Shown here: positions 25,782-33,977 of the stretch, in pieces
Layout of the letters: the number at the start of each line of letters is the position of its first letter
How positions within the stretch are numbered: the stretch's first letter is position 1
NCBI GenBank assembly: GCA_964469265.1
Contig: CAYXYF010000011.1
Coordinates: 5,643-69,642, forward strand
DNA: 64,000 nt
Reading direction: 5' to 3'
From: JAEYZS01 sp964469265
Lineage (GTDB): Bacteria; Bdellovibrionota; Bdellovibrionia; Bdellovibrionales; JAEYZS01
Made by a program: the position numbers and the translations under genes
Notes under the pieces: model-generated
The model's input: the letters and a program-made list of their open reading frames with translations, nothing else
What the model was told of the DNA's origin: nothing
Databases searched by the model: none

Positions 25782-26228
25782 TTACCGAATTAAAACAAGA
25801 TCAACTTTTTTTGTTCTCTTATCATTGAGCGCATAGGAAAGTGAGATTTGATTTCGGCCATCGACGAGCTGAATAAAGTCCGTCATGTAACGGCTAACAC
25901 CGCGATTAAATAGCGTTGCAGACTTACCCGTTGTTTCGTTTTTTAAAACCACCTGAGAGGCATCTGAAGTTTTACTACACAGATAACCCTCTAAACGAAC
26001 ATGATGTGCAGGTACTTTTATTTCTTGGTTAAACTCAGAGCAATCAATTTTTAAAACTTCTGTGGACTTCATCTGCGCGGTTGCTGCAACACTCGCTGGA
26101 GTACGGCCTGTGATTTGAGATTCAATCATTTGTATGGGAGTGGTTTCGTAAATTCCTAAGAATGCAATACATCCCAGAAAACCGAAAAGCACCAATGATA
26201 TTTTAAAAATTTTTCTTTGTATCTTCAC
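25782..26228 (-). CDS. Membrane-anchored or exported protein of unknown function
   Basis: 148 residues from a GTG start preceded by AGGA. One N-terminal hydrophobic helix (IFKISLVLFGFLGCIAFLGI) anchors or exports it. The rest is a small strand-rich domain with two cysteines in KIDCSEFNQEIKV and LEGYLCSKTSD that could pair in the periplasm. Its general form (extracytoplasmic beta domain behind one anchor) gives no specific function. Convergent with the gene at 25268, 19 bases apart. Confidence 0.62.
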   Translation of the reverse strand: MKIQRKIFKISLVLFGFLGCIAFLGIYETTPIQMIESQITGRTPASVAATAQMKSTEVLKIDCSEFNQEIKVPAHHVRLEGYLCSKTSDASQVVLKNETTGKSATLFNRGVSRYMTDFIQLVDGRNQISLSYALNDKRTKKVDLVLIR

Positions 26229-26290
26229 TAAGTCCTAATTCGGTCAAAAAGTTGACACTAATTAGGCTAGTTTTAAATCTCAAAATGAGA

Positions 26291-27139
26291 TCAGAAAATA
26301 TAACTTAAACCAACGAGGGCTAAGCTCTCCTTTACGGCAACGATCTTCATGTTTTCTTCGACTTCAATTTCTCTAAATGGAGAATACGTGACGGAAACAG
26401 AAAGATGCGATGTAATTCCCTTGCGTGCGATAATATCCCAGCGTGTTCCGCCCATGTAGTAATCAGTTAAGAAAGAATAATTTCGAGCAAAGTTACGAGA
26501 AATAGAATACACGGTCTCTTTATCCCCACTTAATTCAAACCGTGCTTGAACATCTAAGAAAGGATTTTGGATATAAGTTAGAATGCTGTTGGAAGCAATT
26601 CTGTATCTGGCGCGAATTTTAAATCGGCCAACAGAGGCGCTGGCGTTTTCAATGGTTTGTTTAGCTTCATAGGCGCCTTTTAAAGAAGGATTGCTCTTTG
26701 CTTGATTCTCAAAATGATACTCCACTAACCTTTTGCCTATATAGTTTCCAAATTTTTGTTGTTGCTTCTGATATTCTTCCTCATTAAAAGTGATGGATTC
26801 GCCTTCTGAGAAATTGCTATTCAGGTACGGAGTTCGAGACTGAATTATCTCAGCCTCTGTACGACCAAACTGCTCTTGATAACGAAGGATGATGTCCTTT
26901 TTTAGTGTTGGATCAAACATTTTCTCACTGAAAGCGATTTCATTTTTATAGGGGTCCTCGACAACATAAAGGATCTCCCCTGTGCGCTCTTGTGCTGGAT
27001 CTAATTTTTCAGAATAACCAGGCTTCCAGTCTTTTGATCGCCATGAATGAGGCTCTGCCAACGGCGCAGCAACTGCCTGCACTGCAATCGAAACAATAGT
27101 CATAAGAGTAATCATCAAGACGGTTTTCATTACTATCAT
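26291..27139 (-). CDS. Exported, probably outer-membrane, protein of unknown function
   Basis: 282 residues with a signal peptide ending at VQAVAA. The C-terminal half alternates polar and aromatic residues (RFKIRARYRIASNSILTYIQ, HLSVSVTYSPFREIEVEENM) and the last residue is phenylalanine (VGLSYIF), as in beta-barrel outer-membrane proteins. ATG 27139 is used; ATG 27130 is possible and neither has a strong ribosome-binding site. A good sigma-28-like promoter (27197-27223) lies upstream, hinting at expression with flagellar genes. No family is recognised. Confidence 0.68.
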   Translation of the reverse strand: MIVMKTVLMITLMTIVSIAVQAVAAPLAEPHSWRSKDWKPGYSEKLDPAQERTGEILYVVEDPYKNEIAFSEKMFDPTLKKDIILRYQEQFGRTEAEIIQSRTPYLNSNFSEGESITFNEEEYQKQQQKFGNYIGKRLVEYHFENQAKSNPSLKGAYEAKQTIENASASVGRFKIRARYRIASNSILTYIQNPFLDVQARFELSGDKETVYSISRNFARNYSFLTDYYMGGTRWDIIARKGITSHLSVSVTYSPFREIEVEENMKIVAVKESLALVGLSYIF

Positions 27140-27196
27140 AATTATGCAAGTTTTAGACCCTCTGACTGAGGGCCAAGCTATTGAAATAGTTACCGA

Positions 27197-27223
27197 TTAT
27201 CGGGCCTCGGTGGTGATGGTTTA
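27197..27223 (-). promoter_or_regulatory. Sigma-28-like promoter for the exported protein at 26291-27139
   Basis: TAAA-N15-CCCGATAA on the minus strand: perfect -35 element, seven of eight in the -10 element, and exact spacing. The predicted start near 27190 gives a leader of about 50 bases. Confidence 0.5.
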
Positions 27224-27325
27224 AGCAGAATGACAAAATTCGCTCCCATATTGTCGATTGATGATTGAATTACGTGATTTTTGAGGGTTATGATTGCCCT
27301 ATTAGAATATAGCTAAGGATCAGCA

Positions 27326-27937
27326 TTGAAAGTCAGATCAGATTTGCATTTAGCGAGACGCTTTTATCATATGCTCGGCGCAAGCATAATAACAGGACTG
27401 TATTACTTTCTTCCGTATCCTCAAATGCTTAGCCTTTTTTTAGGATTTACTGCCGTTTGTTTAACGGTGGATTTGGTCCGATTAAAATCCAAAAAACTCA
27501 ACGATAAACTCCTGGCAACATTTGGATCTTTTATCCGTAAAAGTGAAGTCAACGGCCTAACGGGGATGACTTATCTAACGATCGGAGTGACAGCAATTTC
27601 TATTGTGTTTCCGAAGGAGATTGTCACCTTAGCACTTCTTATGCTCGCTTTTGGTGATCCAGTTTCAAGTATATTTGGAATTCTTTACGGCAAAGACGTA
27701 CTCATTGGCAAAAAAACACTACAAGGAACCGTTGCTGGATTTATCGCTTGTACCGTCGCAAGTTTCGTTTATTTTGCATCCAACGGATTAATGAGTGAAC
27801 GTCTTGTTTTAGCGAGTTTAATCGCGGGACTCATAGGGGCGATTTCAGAGCTTGTACCTGTACTTGGGCTTGATGATAACTTCACATTTCCCATTCTCAG
27901 TGCATGTTTACTTTGGTTGCAGTTCCAAATAATGTAA
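27326..27937 (+). CDS. Polyprenol/diacylglycerol kinase-like (CTP-dependent) membrane protein
   Basis: 203 residues, about six membrane segments, TTG start with AAGGAT upstream. The stretch LAFGDPVSSIFGILYGKD followed by GKKTLQGTVAGF matches the signature of the Sec59/Dgk1/VTE5 family of CTP-using lipid kinases, distant relatives of CDP-diacylglycerol synthase. The family phosphorylates dolichol, phytol or diacylglycerol. The lipid substrate here is unknown. It lies 25 bases upstream of pssA, so a role in phospholipid recycling or synthesis is likely. Confidence 0.78.
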   Translation: MKVRSDLHLARRFYHMLGASIITGLYYFLPYPQMLSLFLGFTAVCLTVDLVRLKSKKLNDKLLATFGSFIRKSEVNGLTGMTYLTIGVTAISIVFPKEIVTLALLMLAFGDPVSSIFGILYGKDVLIGKKTLQGTVAGFIACTVASFVYFASNGLMSERLVLASLIAGLIGAISELVPVLGLDDNFTFPILSACLLWLQFQIM

Positions 27938-27962
27938 AGTTCAACTGGGAAAGGTTCAAAAA

Positions 27963-28769
27963 ATGAAGTTAAGAAGAAGAAAGAACATCAGAAGACCAAT
28001 TCAGCCCATTAAAGAACGCCTCGGTCTGACAATCTATGTTTTACCGAACCTACTGACTGCCACAAATATGTTCTTTGGATTTTTCTCAGTCATTCACTCT
28101 ATGCAACAGCAGTTTACTATTGCTTCCTACGCCATAGTTGCGGCCGCTGTTTTTGATTTGCTTGATGGACGAGTTGCGCGGATGACAGGAGCAACCAGTA
28201 AATTCGGAGCAGAGTTTGATTCTCTGAGCGACCTCATCAGTTTTGGAATGGCTCCTGCAATCTTGATGTTTCTATGGGCGCTTCAACCATTTGGCAGAGT
28301 GGGCTGGCTTGCTAGCTTCCTGTTTGTTGCTTGCGGTGCTTTACGACTCGCGCGATTTAACGTGCAAATTTCAAACGTCGAGAGTAAAGACTTTCAAGGA
28401 CTTCCCATTCCTATGGCGGCAGGTATTGTTGCAAGTTCCGTCTTGGCGTTTAATGAACTTGGCCTTGAGGGGTATCGCCATTGGGGTCTTCTCGCTGTCA
28501 CATTTCTTCTTTCGTTTGTGATGGTTTCAACTTTTAAATATCGTAGCTTTAAAGACTTAGACCTTCGCGAGAAACTTCCATTTCAATATCTTGTTATTGG
28601 CGTCATGCTTTTAATTATTGTCGCATGGAAGCCTGAGATCATGCTCTTTGTGGTGTTCTTAACCTACGCGGTTTTAGGCGCAGTATTTGGAATTTTCAAC
28701 TTCGGAAAAAAGACTGTGCGGAAGCGCAAACACCATTCTTCTGACGAGGATAATTACTTCGACAATTAA
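27963..28769 (+). CDS. pssA: CDP-diacylglycerol-serine O-phosphatidyltransferase
   Basis: 268 residues with about seven to eight membrane segments. The CDP-alcohol phosphotransferase motif DGx2ARx8Gx3Dx3D is intact in FDLLDGRVARMTGATSKFGA followed by EFDSLSDLISFG. The hydrophobic pattern and length fit the bacterial type II PssA. It makes phosphatidylserine, the precursor of phosphatidylethanolamine, in the inner membrane. A basic tail (KKTVRKRKHH) closes the protein. It is co-transcribed with the lipid-kinase-like gene just upstream. A phosphatidylserine decarboxylase gene is not nearby. Confidence 0.92.
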   Translation: MKLRRRKNIRRPIQPIKERLGLTIYVLPNLLTATNMFFGFFSVIHSMQQQFTIASYAIVAAAVFDLLDGRVARMTGATSKFGAEFDSLSDLISFGMAPAILMFLWALQPFGRVGWLASFLFVACGALRLARFNVQISNVESKDFQGLPIPMAAGIVASSVLAFNELGLEGYRHWGLLAVTFLLSFVMVSTFKYRSFKDLDLREKLPFQYLVIGVMLLIIVAWKPEIMLFVVFLTYAVLGAVFGIFNFGKKTVRKRKHHSSDEDNYFDN

Positions 28770-28828
28770 TTTAAATACCCACGCCTTTTTCATTTACATT
28801 TTCAGATCTCAGTGATCTGATTTAAGGT

Positions 28829-31030
28829 ATGAAAATCATATCCGCTTTATTTTTCATTAGCTTTTTCAGTTTAAGCTCATTTGCTGCGATGACCATATCC
28901 AGTGTCACGAATGCGTCAAACAATGTGAACCTCAACCCGCAAGAAGGACTTATTGAAATTCTAGCTGGTGTCTCAGGACGTAAACGCTGTGTCGGCAGTC
29001 CAACAACCACTATCGATACCTGCGCGTCCGCGATCAAGCGCTCCGCATGTAACTTCCGTACTGTATGCTCTTCAACTCAACTTCAAATCAGGTTAAGTTC
29101 AGACAGTCACTCTGGAACAATTAAAATTCTCGATCCTGACAATCAGGTTGTTTTCTCTGAGACAGGTTACAACTCGGGCTCCACACGAACTATTAATGTT
29201 CCATGGAGTGAGATCTGCAGAGCTGTTGCTGGTGATCCTGGCTGCGGAAGCGACGTGACCAATTTCGGAACAAAAAATCTTAGAATCGGCATAGACAGCA
29301 CTGGTGATGATACTCTTGATGATTCAATTCAAGTTAAGTTTGGCGTCAACGGTATTTACGATACTGCCGATGATGAGTCTATCCATGATTCGGATGCTGG
29401 CGTAGCCGATTTTGCTTTATTCCCTGGCGACAAAAAAGCTTACGTTGAAAGAATGGATATCGTAAATGAAAACTTAAATGTGATAGGCGCTGCAGAGATT
29501 GTGGCCCTACGAGGGTTCTATATCCCAGGTGATTGCAGCAGTGCCGCTGCCGTACTGCCAAGCGCTTCCAGCGTGCAGATGGATCTTCGCTCATCCGATA
29601 AGACAATCGTCGATCAACGGGTGCCAGATCTCGAAAACGGTACAACCTTTGTTTTTATGTTCGGTCTTCAAGACAAAGCGGGTAATATCGGGTTATACAA
29701 TAATCTCCTCGGAGACTGTGTAGAGCATAGTGAGACTGTCATGCCTAGGGAAGTTTATGGGATGCTCAGTGAGAGCCAAAGTTGCTTTATCACAACTGCT
29801 GCCTTCGGCTCACCTCTTCATTCAAAGGTTAAAACATTTAAAAAGTTCAGAGATGAAATATTAAATCAATTTTCCGTAGGACAAAAACTAATTGAGTTTT
29901 ATTATGAAAAGTCCCCGCCAATCGCAAAGGTCATTGCAGAAAGTGAAACACTCAGAGCTTTCACACGGATTATCCTTTGGCCAGCGTGGGCTTTTTCAGC
30001 CATTGTACTTTACGTCGGTCTAACGCCAGTCATTGTGACTGTGTTGATGCTCACACTTGGGGTCATATTTTTTAGAATCAAAAAATCTAGAAATCGCACA
30101 TCAACGACAGCCATTGCGCTTGCATTATTATTTTCTCTGAGCGCACTCTCTCAGCCCAGCTTTGCACAAGATGATTTCTTTTCAACGGAAGAATCAGCAC
30201 CCCTTGAACCACCTTACTCTGGAACTGAAAATGATGAGTTTTCAGAAGCCGATATGGAAGATCTTGAGCTTGAAGAAAGCTCAATGGGCGCAAGTAGCTT
30301 TGATAATTCACCTTCAAACCCTGACAAATGGAAACCTTATCAAAGAGTTCCAGATGAACCGCGCCTGGAAGAACTTTCTCAGCGAGGACTTTTTAAAATT
30401 ACAAAAAAGGGAGCCTATCTTTACGATGTTGAAAGAAGCCCTCAAGACAATGCCGCATCTTTTAAGGTCGGAACAGCAACCTTCCCGAATTTGTATAATC
30501 CCGTCGGCAATATTTACTTTGACGAAATCTATGGAACGGACCCCAAACCGATGCTTCTTGCAGATTACGAGTGGCAGTTTTTTCAAGCCTTTGGAAAAAT
30601 GGGAATAAAGTTGGGATCAGGCCTTATGTTGGCATCTGGAAACGGTCGGTTTGAAGATTTGACAGAAGCCAAAGAGAAATATTCGTTTTTCATGTTTCCG
30701 AACTCACTTTCACTGGTTTACAGGTTACAGCTTTTTCATAAACAGTGGTTAGTTCCGTACGGAGAAGCAGGTGTGGATTACCTTGCATTCGTCGAGACTC
30801 GTGACGATGGTGACGATATAAAGTTTGGTGGCGCGCCTCACTTTCACCTCGCTCTTGGCGGCGCATTCTTACTTGATACTTTAGGGCGAGATCTCATGGC
30901 CGATATCGACCGCCAATACGGAATCAACCACATCTGGCTCACCGCTGAGTATCGCAGGCTTGAATCCATGGGCGGAGACTTTGATTTTTCCGATGATATC
31001 TTCAACGCAGGAATAATGGTGGAGTTTTAA
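28829..31030 (+). CDS. Exported protein with internal CFI-box domain and a second exported-type C-terminal half
   Basis: 733 residues. Signal peptide (to about residue 20), then a cysteine-containing region with lipid-free, strand-rich sequence. Residues about 319-384 (CFITTAAFGSPLHSKVKTFK, FRDEILNQFSVGQKLIEFYY) match the CFI-box domain, normally found at protein C-termini. Two hydrophobic helices follow (about 385-415 and 427-445), the second ending LSQPSFAQ like a signal peptide. The last 285 residues look like an outer-membrane beta domain (MGIKLGSGLMLASGNGRF). It therefore looks like two exported proteins joined in one frame. Function unknown. Confidence 0.72.
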   Translation: MKIISALFFISFFSLSSFAAMTISSVTNASNNVNLNPQEGLIEILAGVSGRKRCVGSPTTTIDTCASAIKRSACNFRTVCSSTQLQIRLSSDSHSGTIKILDPDNQVVFSETGYNSGSTRTINVPWSEICRAVAGDPGCGSDVTNFGTKNLRIGIDSTGDDTLDDSIQVKFGVNGIYDTADDESIHDSDAGVADFALFPGDKKAYVERMDIVNENLNVIGAAEIVALRGFYIPGDCSSAAAVLPSASSVQMDLRSSDKTIVDQRVPDLENGTTFVFMFGLQDKAGNIGLYNNLLGDCVEHSETVMPREVYGMLSESQSCFITTAAFGSPLHSKVKTFKKFRDEILNQFSVGQKLIEFYYEKSPPIAKVIAESETLRAFTRIILWPAWAFSAIVLYVGLTPVIVTVLMLTLGVIFFRIKKSRNRTSTTAIALALLFSLSALSQPSFAQDDFFSTEESAPLEPPYSGTENDEFSEADMEDLELEESSMGASSFDNSPSNPDKWKPYQRVPDEPRLEELSQRGLFKITKKGAYLYDVERSPQDNAASFKVGTATFPNLYNPVGNIYFDEIYGTDPKPMLLADYEWQFFQAFGKMGIKLGSGLMLASGNGRFEDLTEAKEKYSFFMFPNSLSLVYRLQLFHKQWLVPYGEAGVDYLAFVETRDDGDDIKFGGAPHFHLALGGAFLLDTLGRDLMADIDRQYGINHIWLTAEYRRLESMGGDFDFSDDIFNAGIMVEF

Positions 31031-31485
31031 TACCTAACTAGGTTCGCTTCGATTCTTGTGATTTCTTCAGCACCGCTATTTGCATTAACTCCAATTTGCT
31101 CATCTACATAGTGCATCTTATTGCCTGACTTCTTCACTGTGTAACGGGCCTTACCCTCGTTTGCTAGTGGAAAAAGAAGTTTAGCTTTGTTCTTGCTGAT
31201 CGTTCCAACGTCGTGATCCTTCCAAGATACTTTTTGTCCGATCAACTTCTTTTCCAGTTTTAGAACTGGCGGGACAAAGTTAAATCCAAATTCATCGCAG
31301 CCGTATTTAAAATTCCCAAACTCAATTCGATCTTCATCTTGATAGACATTAATCTCCATGTGATCACAATAGATCACATGGCCTGTTCGGGTCGTAACAG
31401 TTCCGTCCCCCCGCCAATTTCCAGTAAAGTTAGCCATGGCCGATGACCCAATCAATATAACAAATACTGCTACTACTAACTTCAT
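31027..31485 (-). CDS. Small exported protein of unknown function
   Basis: 152 residues from ATG 31485, chosen because GGGGGAT lies 5 bases upstream and the signal peptide (MKLVVAVFVILIGSSAMA) starts there. The mature part resembles a lipocalin-like or avidin-like small barrel in pattern (NFTGNWRGDGTVTTRTGHVI), with a cysteine pair (YCDHMEINV and FKYGCDEFG) that could form a disulfide. No family is certain. It overlaps the convergent 733-residue gene by 4 bases. Confidence 0.65.
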   Translation of the reverse strand: MKLVVAVFVILIGSSAMANFTGNWRGDGTVTTRTGHVIYCDHMEINVYQDEDRIEFGNFKYGCDEFGFNFVPPVLKLEKKLIGQKVSWKDHDVGTISKNKAKLLFPLANEGKARYTVKKSGNKMHYVDEQIGVNANSGAEEITRIEANLVRY

Positions 31486-31545
31486 TTCATCCCCCACGCG
31501 TGAACTTTGCTTGATCAAATCTTTAGCAATATATATGGTAACCCA

Positions 31546-32349
31546 ATGACTTCCTCGGACCCAAAAAATTCCAAACCTTATCGCGTAAGACTGGACCTAG
31601 CCTTTGATGGGGCTTTGTTTATGGGATCTCAGAAACAAGCTGAAGGTACCTATACGGTTCAAGGCGTGTTGCAAGAGAAACTCTCTCAAATTTTTCGTGA
31701 AAAAATTCACGTTCAGCTTTCAGGAAGGACAGATCGCGGCGTCCATGCCCTCCATCAAGTGGCCCACTTTGATTGCAGCACTGATCCTAAAAGAATTAAA
31801 CTCCGGGCCGCACTTCAAGGACTTCTTCCAAAGTTTTTGGTTATCAAACAAACTTACCTTGCTCCTAAGGACTTTCATGCCCTTCGCTCAACGACAGAAA
31901 AAACCTATAAGTATCTTATCCGCAACGCACCAACCCCGTCGGCTCAGCTTTGGAATAAGTCTGTCTGGGTTCGAAATAAGTTAAATATCGAATATCTCAA
32001 TAAAACCTCCTCCTATTTGATAGGAGAACACGACTTTAAAAGCTTCCAAAATACGGGGACGGACCTCAAAACCACAGTTCGCAAAATTCATCGGGCCGAA
32101 TGGGTTTTACGGAAGCCAGGATGGGTTGAATTTTATATCAGTGGCAACGGGTTTTTAAAGCAGATGGTTCGCAATATTGTGGGAACCGCCCTAGCCCTTG
32201 AAAAATCTGGCCAACCCTCTGAAATGATGAAGGAAATTCTTCAAGCTCGAGACCGCCAAAAAGCTCTTAAAACCGCTCCCTCTGAAGGCCTCTATTTAGT
32301 TGAGGTTCTGTATCCGCAAACGCTTGACAATAAGTGCTTGAAATTCTAA
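31546..32349 (+). CDS. truA: tRNA pseudouridine synthase A
   Basis: 267 residues from ATG 31546; a longer frame from 31507 overlaps the divergent gene and is less likely. The catalytic motif SGRTDRGVHAL contains Asp63. Other family stretches are RLDLAFDGALFMGSQKQ, EKTYKYLIRNAP, HDFKSFQ, and GNGFLKQMVRNIVGTAL. TruA modifies U38-U40 in the anticodon arm of many tRNAs. It lies upstream of rplM-rpsI, a neighbour order known from many bacteria, although a 127-base gap with its own leader separates them. Confidence 0.94.
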   Translation: MTSSDPKNSKPYRVRLDLAFDGALFMGSQKQAEGTYTVQGVLQEKLSQIFREKIHVQLSGRTDRGVHALHQVAHFDCSTDPKRIKLRAALQGLLPKFLVIKQTYLAPKDFHALRSTTEKTYKYLIRNAPTPSAQLWNKSVWVRNKLNIEYLNKTSSYLIGEHDFKSFQNTGTDLKTTVRKIHRAEWVLRKPGWVEFYISGNGFLKQMVRNIVGTALALEKSGQPSEMMKEILQARDRQKALKTAPSEGLYLVEVLYPQTLDNKCLKF

Positions 32350-32476
32350 AAGATTACTCTTTAATACTTGAAGTCATTCTTGAGTCCGATCACCCGTTGT
32401 GCTCCAAGAAGCTAAAGGTATGAACCGCTAAAAATCCTGGTAAAATTTTTGGCAAAATTTTTTGGAGATTCACATA

Positions 32477-32929
32477 ATGAAAACTTGGATGGCAAAAACA
32501 GACGAAGTTGAAAGAAAGTGGTGGGTTGTCGATGCTACAGGGCAAACACTCGGACGTCTATCAACTCAGATTGCTACTCTTTTAAGAGGTAAGCATAAAC
32601 CAGAATACACTCCTCACATCGATACGGGTGACTTTGTTATCGTTATCAACGCTGGCAAATTAACTATGTCTGGTTCAAAGATGGATACAAAACAATACTT
32701 CAGACACTCAGGATACTTCGGAAGCCTGAAGGCAACTTTAGCAAAAGATATGTTACAAGACAAACCAGAGAAGATGTTAACTCTTGCTGTAAAAGGCATG
32801 CTTCCTACTAACAAGCTCTCAAGACATCTTCTAACAAAGCTTAAAGTTTACGAGGGTCCAGAGCACGATCACGCAGCTCAAAAGCCAGAGGCTTATAAAT
32901 TGATTACTAAGAAAGTGAAAGGTAACTAA
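32477..32929 (+). CDS. rplM: 50S ribosomal protein L13
   Basis: 150 residues. Landmarks are RKWWVVDATGQTLGRLSTQI, LRGKHKPEYTPHIDTGDFVI, and AVKGMLPTNKLSRHLLTKLK followed by VYEGPEHDHAAQKP. ATG 32477 is used because TTGGAGATT lies about 7 bases upstream; an upstream in-frame start at 32462 lacks this. The gene is followed after 2 bases by rpsI, the conserved L13-S9 operon. L13 binds 23S rRNA early in large-subunit assembly. Confidence 0.97.
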   Translation: MKTWMAKTDEVERKWWVVDATGQTLGRLSTQIATLLRGKHKPEYTPHIDTGDFVIVINAGKLTMSGSKMDTKQYFRHSGYFGSLKATLAKDMLQDKPEKMLTLAVKGMLPTNKLSRHLLTKLKVYEGPEHDHAAQKPEAYKLITKKVKGN

Positions 32930-32931
32930 TC

Positions 32932-33327
32932 ATGGCGGCAGAAAAACTCATCTACGCAACTGGAAGAAGAAAAACTAGCGCAGCTCGCGTTTACTTAAAA
33001 GAAGGCACTGGTAAAATCACAATTAACGACCAAGTCTTCGAAAAATATTTAGTTACTGGAACTCACAGACTTATTGTTCAGCAACCACTTCAAGAAACAA
33101 GCACTCTTGGATAAGTTGATCTGAGAATCAAAGTTACTGGCGGCGGAATCTCTGGTCAAGCAGGCGCAATCAGACATGGTATTGCAAGAGCTTTAGTCGG
33201 TCTTAACCCTGAACTTCGCGGAGTTCTTAAAAAGGCTGGATTCTTAACCCGTGACCCAAGAATGGTAGAGCGTAAGAAGTACGGTCTTGCTGGGGCTCGT
33301 AAGAGATACCAATACTCGAAAAGATAA
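32932..33327 (+). CDS. rpsI: 30S ribosomal protein S9, interrupted by an in-frame TAA at codon 61
   Basis: The reading frame covers 131 codons, the usual S9 length, and both halves are typical S9: YATGRRKTSAARVYLKEGTG before, and KVTGGGISGQAGAIRHGIAR and KKYGLAGARKRYQYSKR after. Codon 61 (33112-33114) is TAA, in a position where E. coli S9 has lysine (EKLDL). Nothing is inserted or deleted; the frame resumes at GTT with no shift. A single base change from CAA, AAA or GAA explains it. S9 is essential, so the likely causes are a consensus error, or much less likely readthrough. No second rpsI is in the window. Confidence 0.9.
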
Positions 33328-33357
33328 TTTTCTAAAAGAATTTTTAGAAATCATGAC

Positions 33358-33393
33358 AAAGGGGTACTGTTTTCAGTACCCTTTTTGTTTTTA
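33358..33393 (+). terminator. Rho-independent terminator of the rplM-rpsI operon
   Basis: GGGTACTG (33362-33369) pairs perfectly with CAGTACCC (33374-33381) around a TTTT loop. The stem extends by A-T pairs on the outside, and a T-rich tract with one G follows. It lies 30 bases after the rpsI stop. Confidence 0.92.
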
Positions 33394-33449
33394 AAGCACA
33401 TTTTCTGAAAATCTAGTTTTGGGGTAACGAAGGAAATAAGGTTGTCCCT

Positions 33450-33977
33450 ATGTTTAAATTACTTTCAATATTTACATTGTTATTAGCACTTTCTATTTAT
33501 TCAGTGGGCGCTATGGCAGCGCCCCGGGCGCATTTGTGTAAGCGTCTTCTTTCAGTTGATGATGAATCTTACAGTGCTGTTAACGCTTTCTTGGTTAGCA
33601 AAAAAATTAAAAATCAACTGATGGATCAGACTATTGTTTCCGAGAAAATGAAAAAGATTATTATCGAATATGGTCAGTTGTTGGATGACCTTTATACCGA
33701 ACGCTTTAGCGAAATCGCAGCAGGCCGAAAGCGTCCCATCCCGTATCAAGCGTTGGGGTTTCAAACAATTCCTGAGCTTCGGAGAATGAAAGAGACGGTA
33801 CTCAGTACACATATTCAATTGCTAGCGATGATGGAATTTAAACACGTCGATGCTCGGTTTAAAGAAGTGCTTTTTGAGTCCACCGAGAGAATCTTTTATT
33901 CGGAAATGACAAAGTACGAACTTCTGCTTTTGCAAGCCGAGTTACTTTCAATTAAACAGTATTATTCAAGGATGTAG
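33450..33977 (+). CDS. Exported helical protein of unknown function
   Basis: 175 residues. The signal peptide (MFKLLSIFTLLLALSIYSVG, cleaved after AMA) is clear. The mature part is mostly helical and charged (QLMDQTIVSEKMKKIIIEYG, HVDARFKEVLFESTERIFYS) with one cysteine near the N-terminus. AAGG lies about 10 bases before the ATG. Its last 16 bases overlap the end of the convergent M23 peptidase gene. No family is recognised and no partner gene suggests a role. Confidence 0.62.
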   Translation: MFKLLSIFTLLLALSIYSVGAMAAPRAHLCKRLLSVDDESYSAVNAFLVSKKIKNQLMDQTIVSEKMKKIIIEYGQLLDDLYTERFSEIAAGRKRPIPYQALGFQTIPELRRMKETVLSTHIQLLAMMEFKHVDARFKEVLFESTERIFYSEMTKYELLLLQAELLSIKQYYSRM

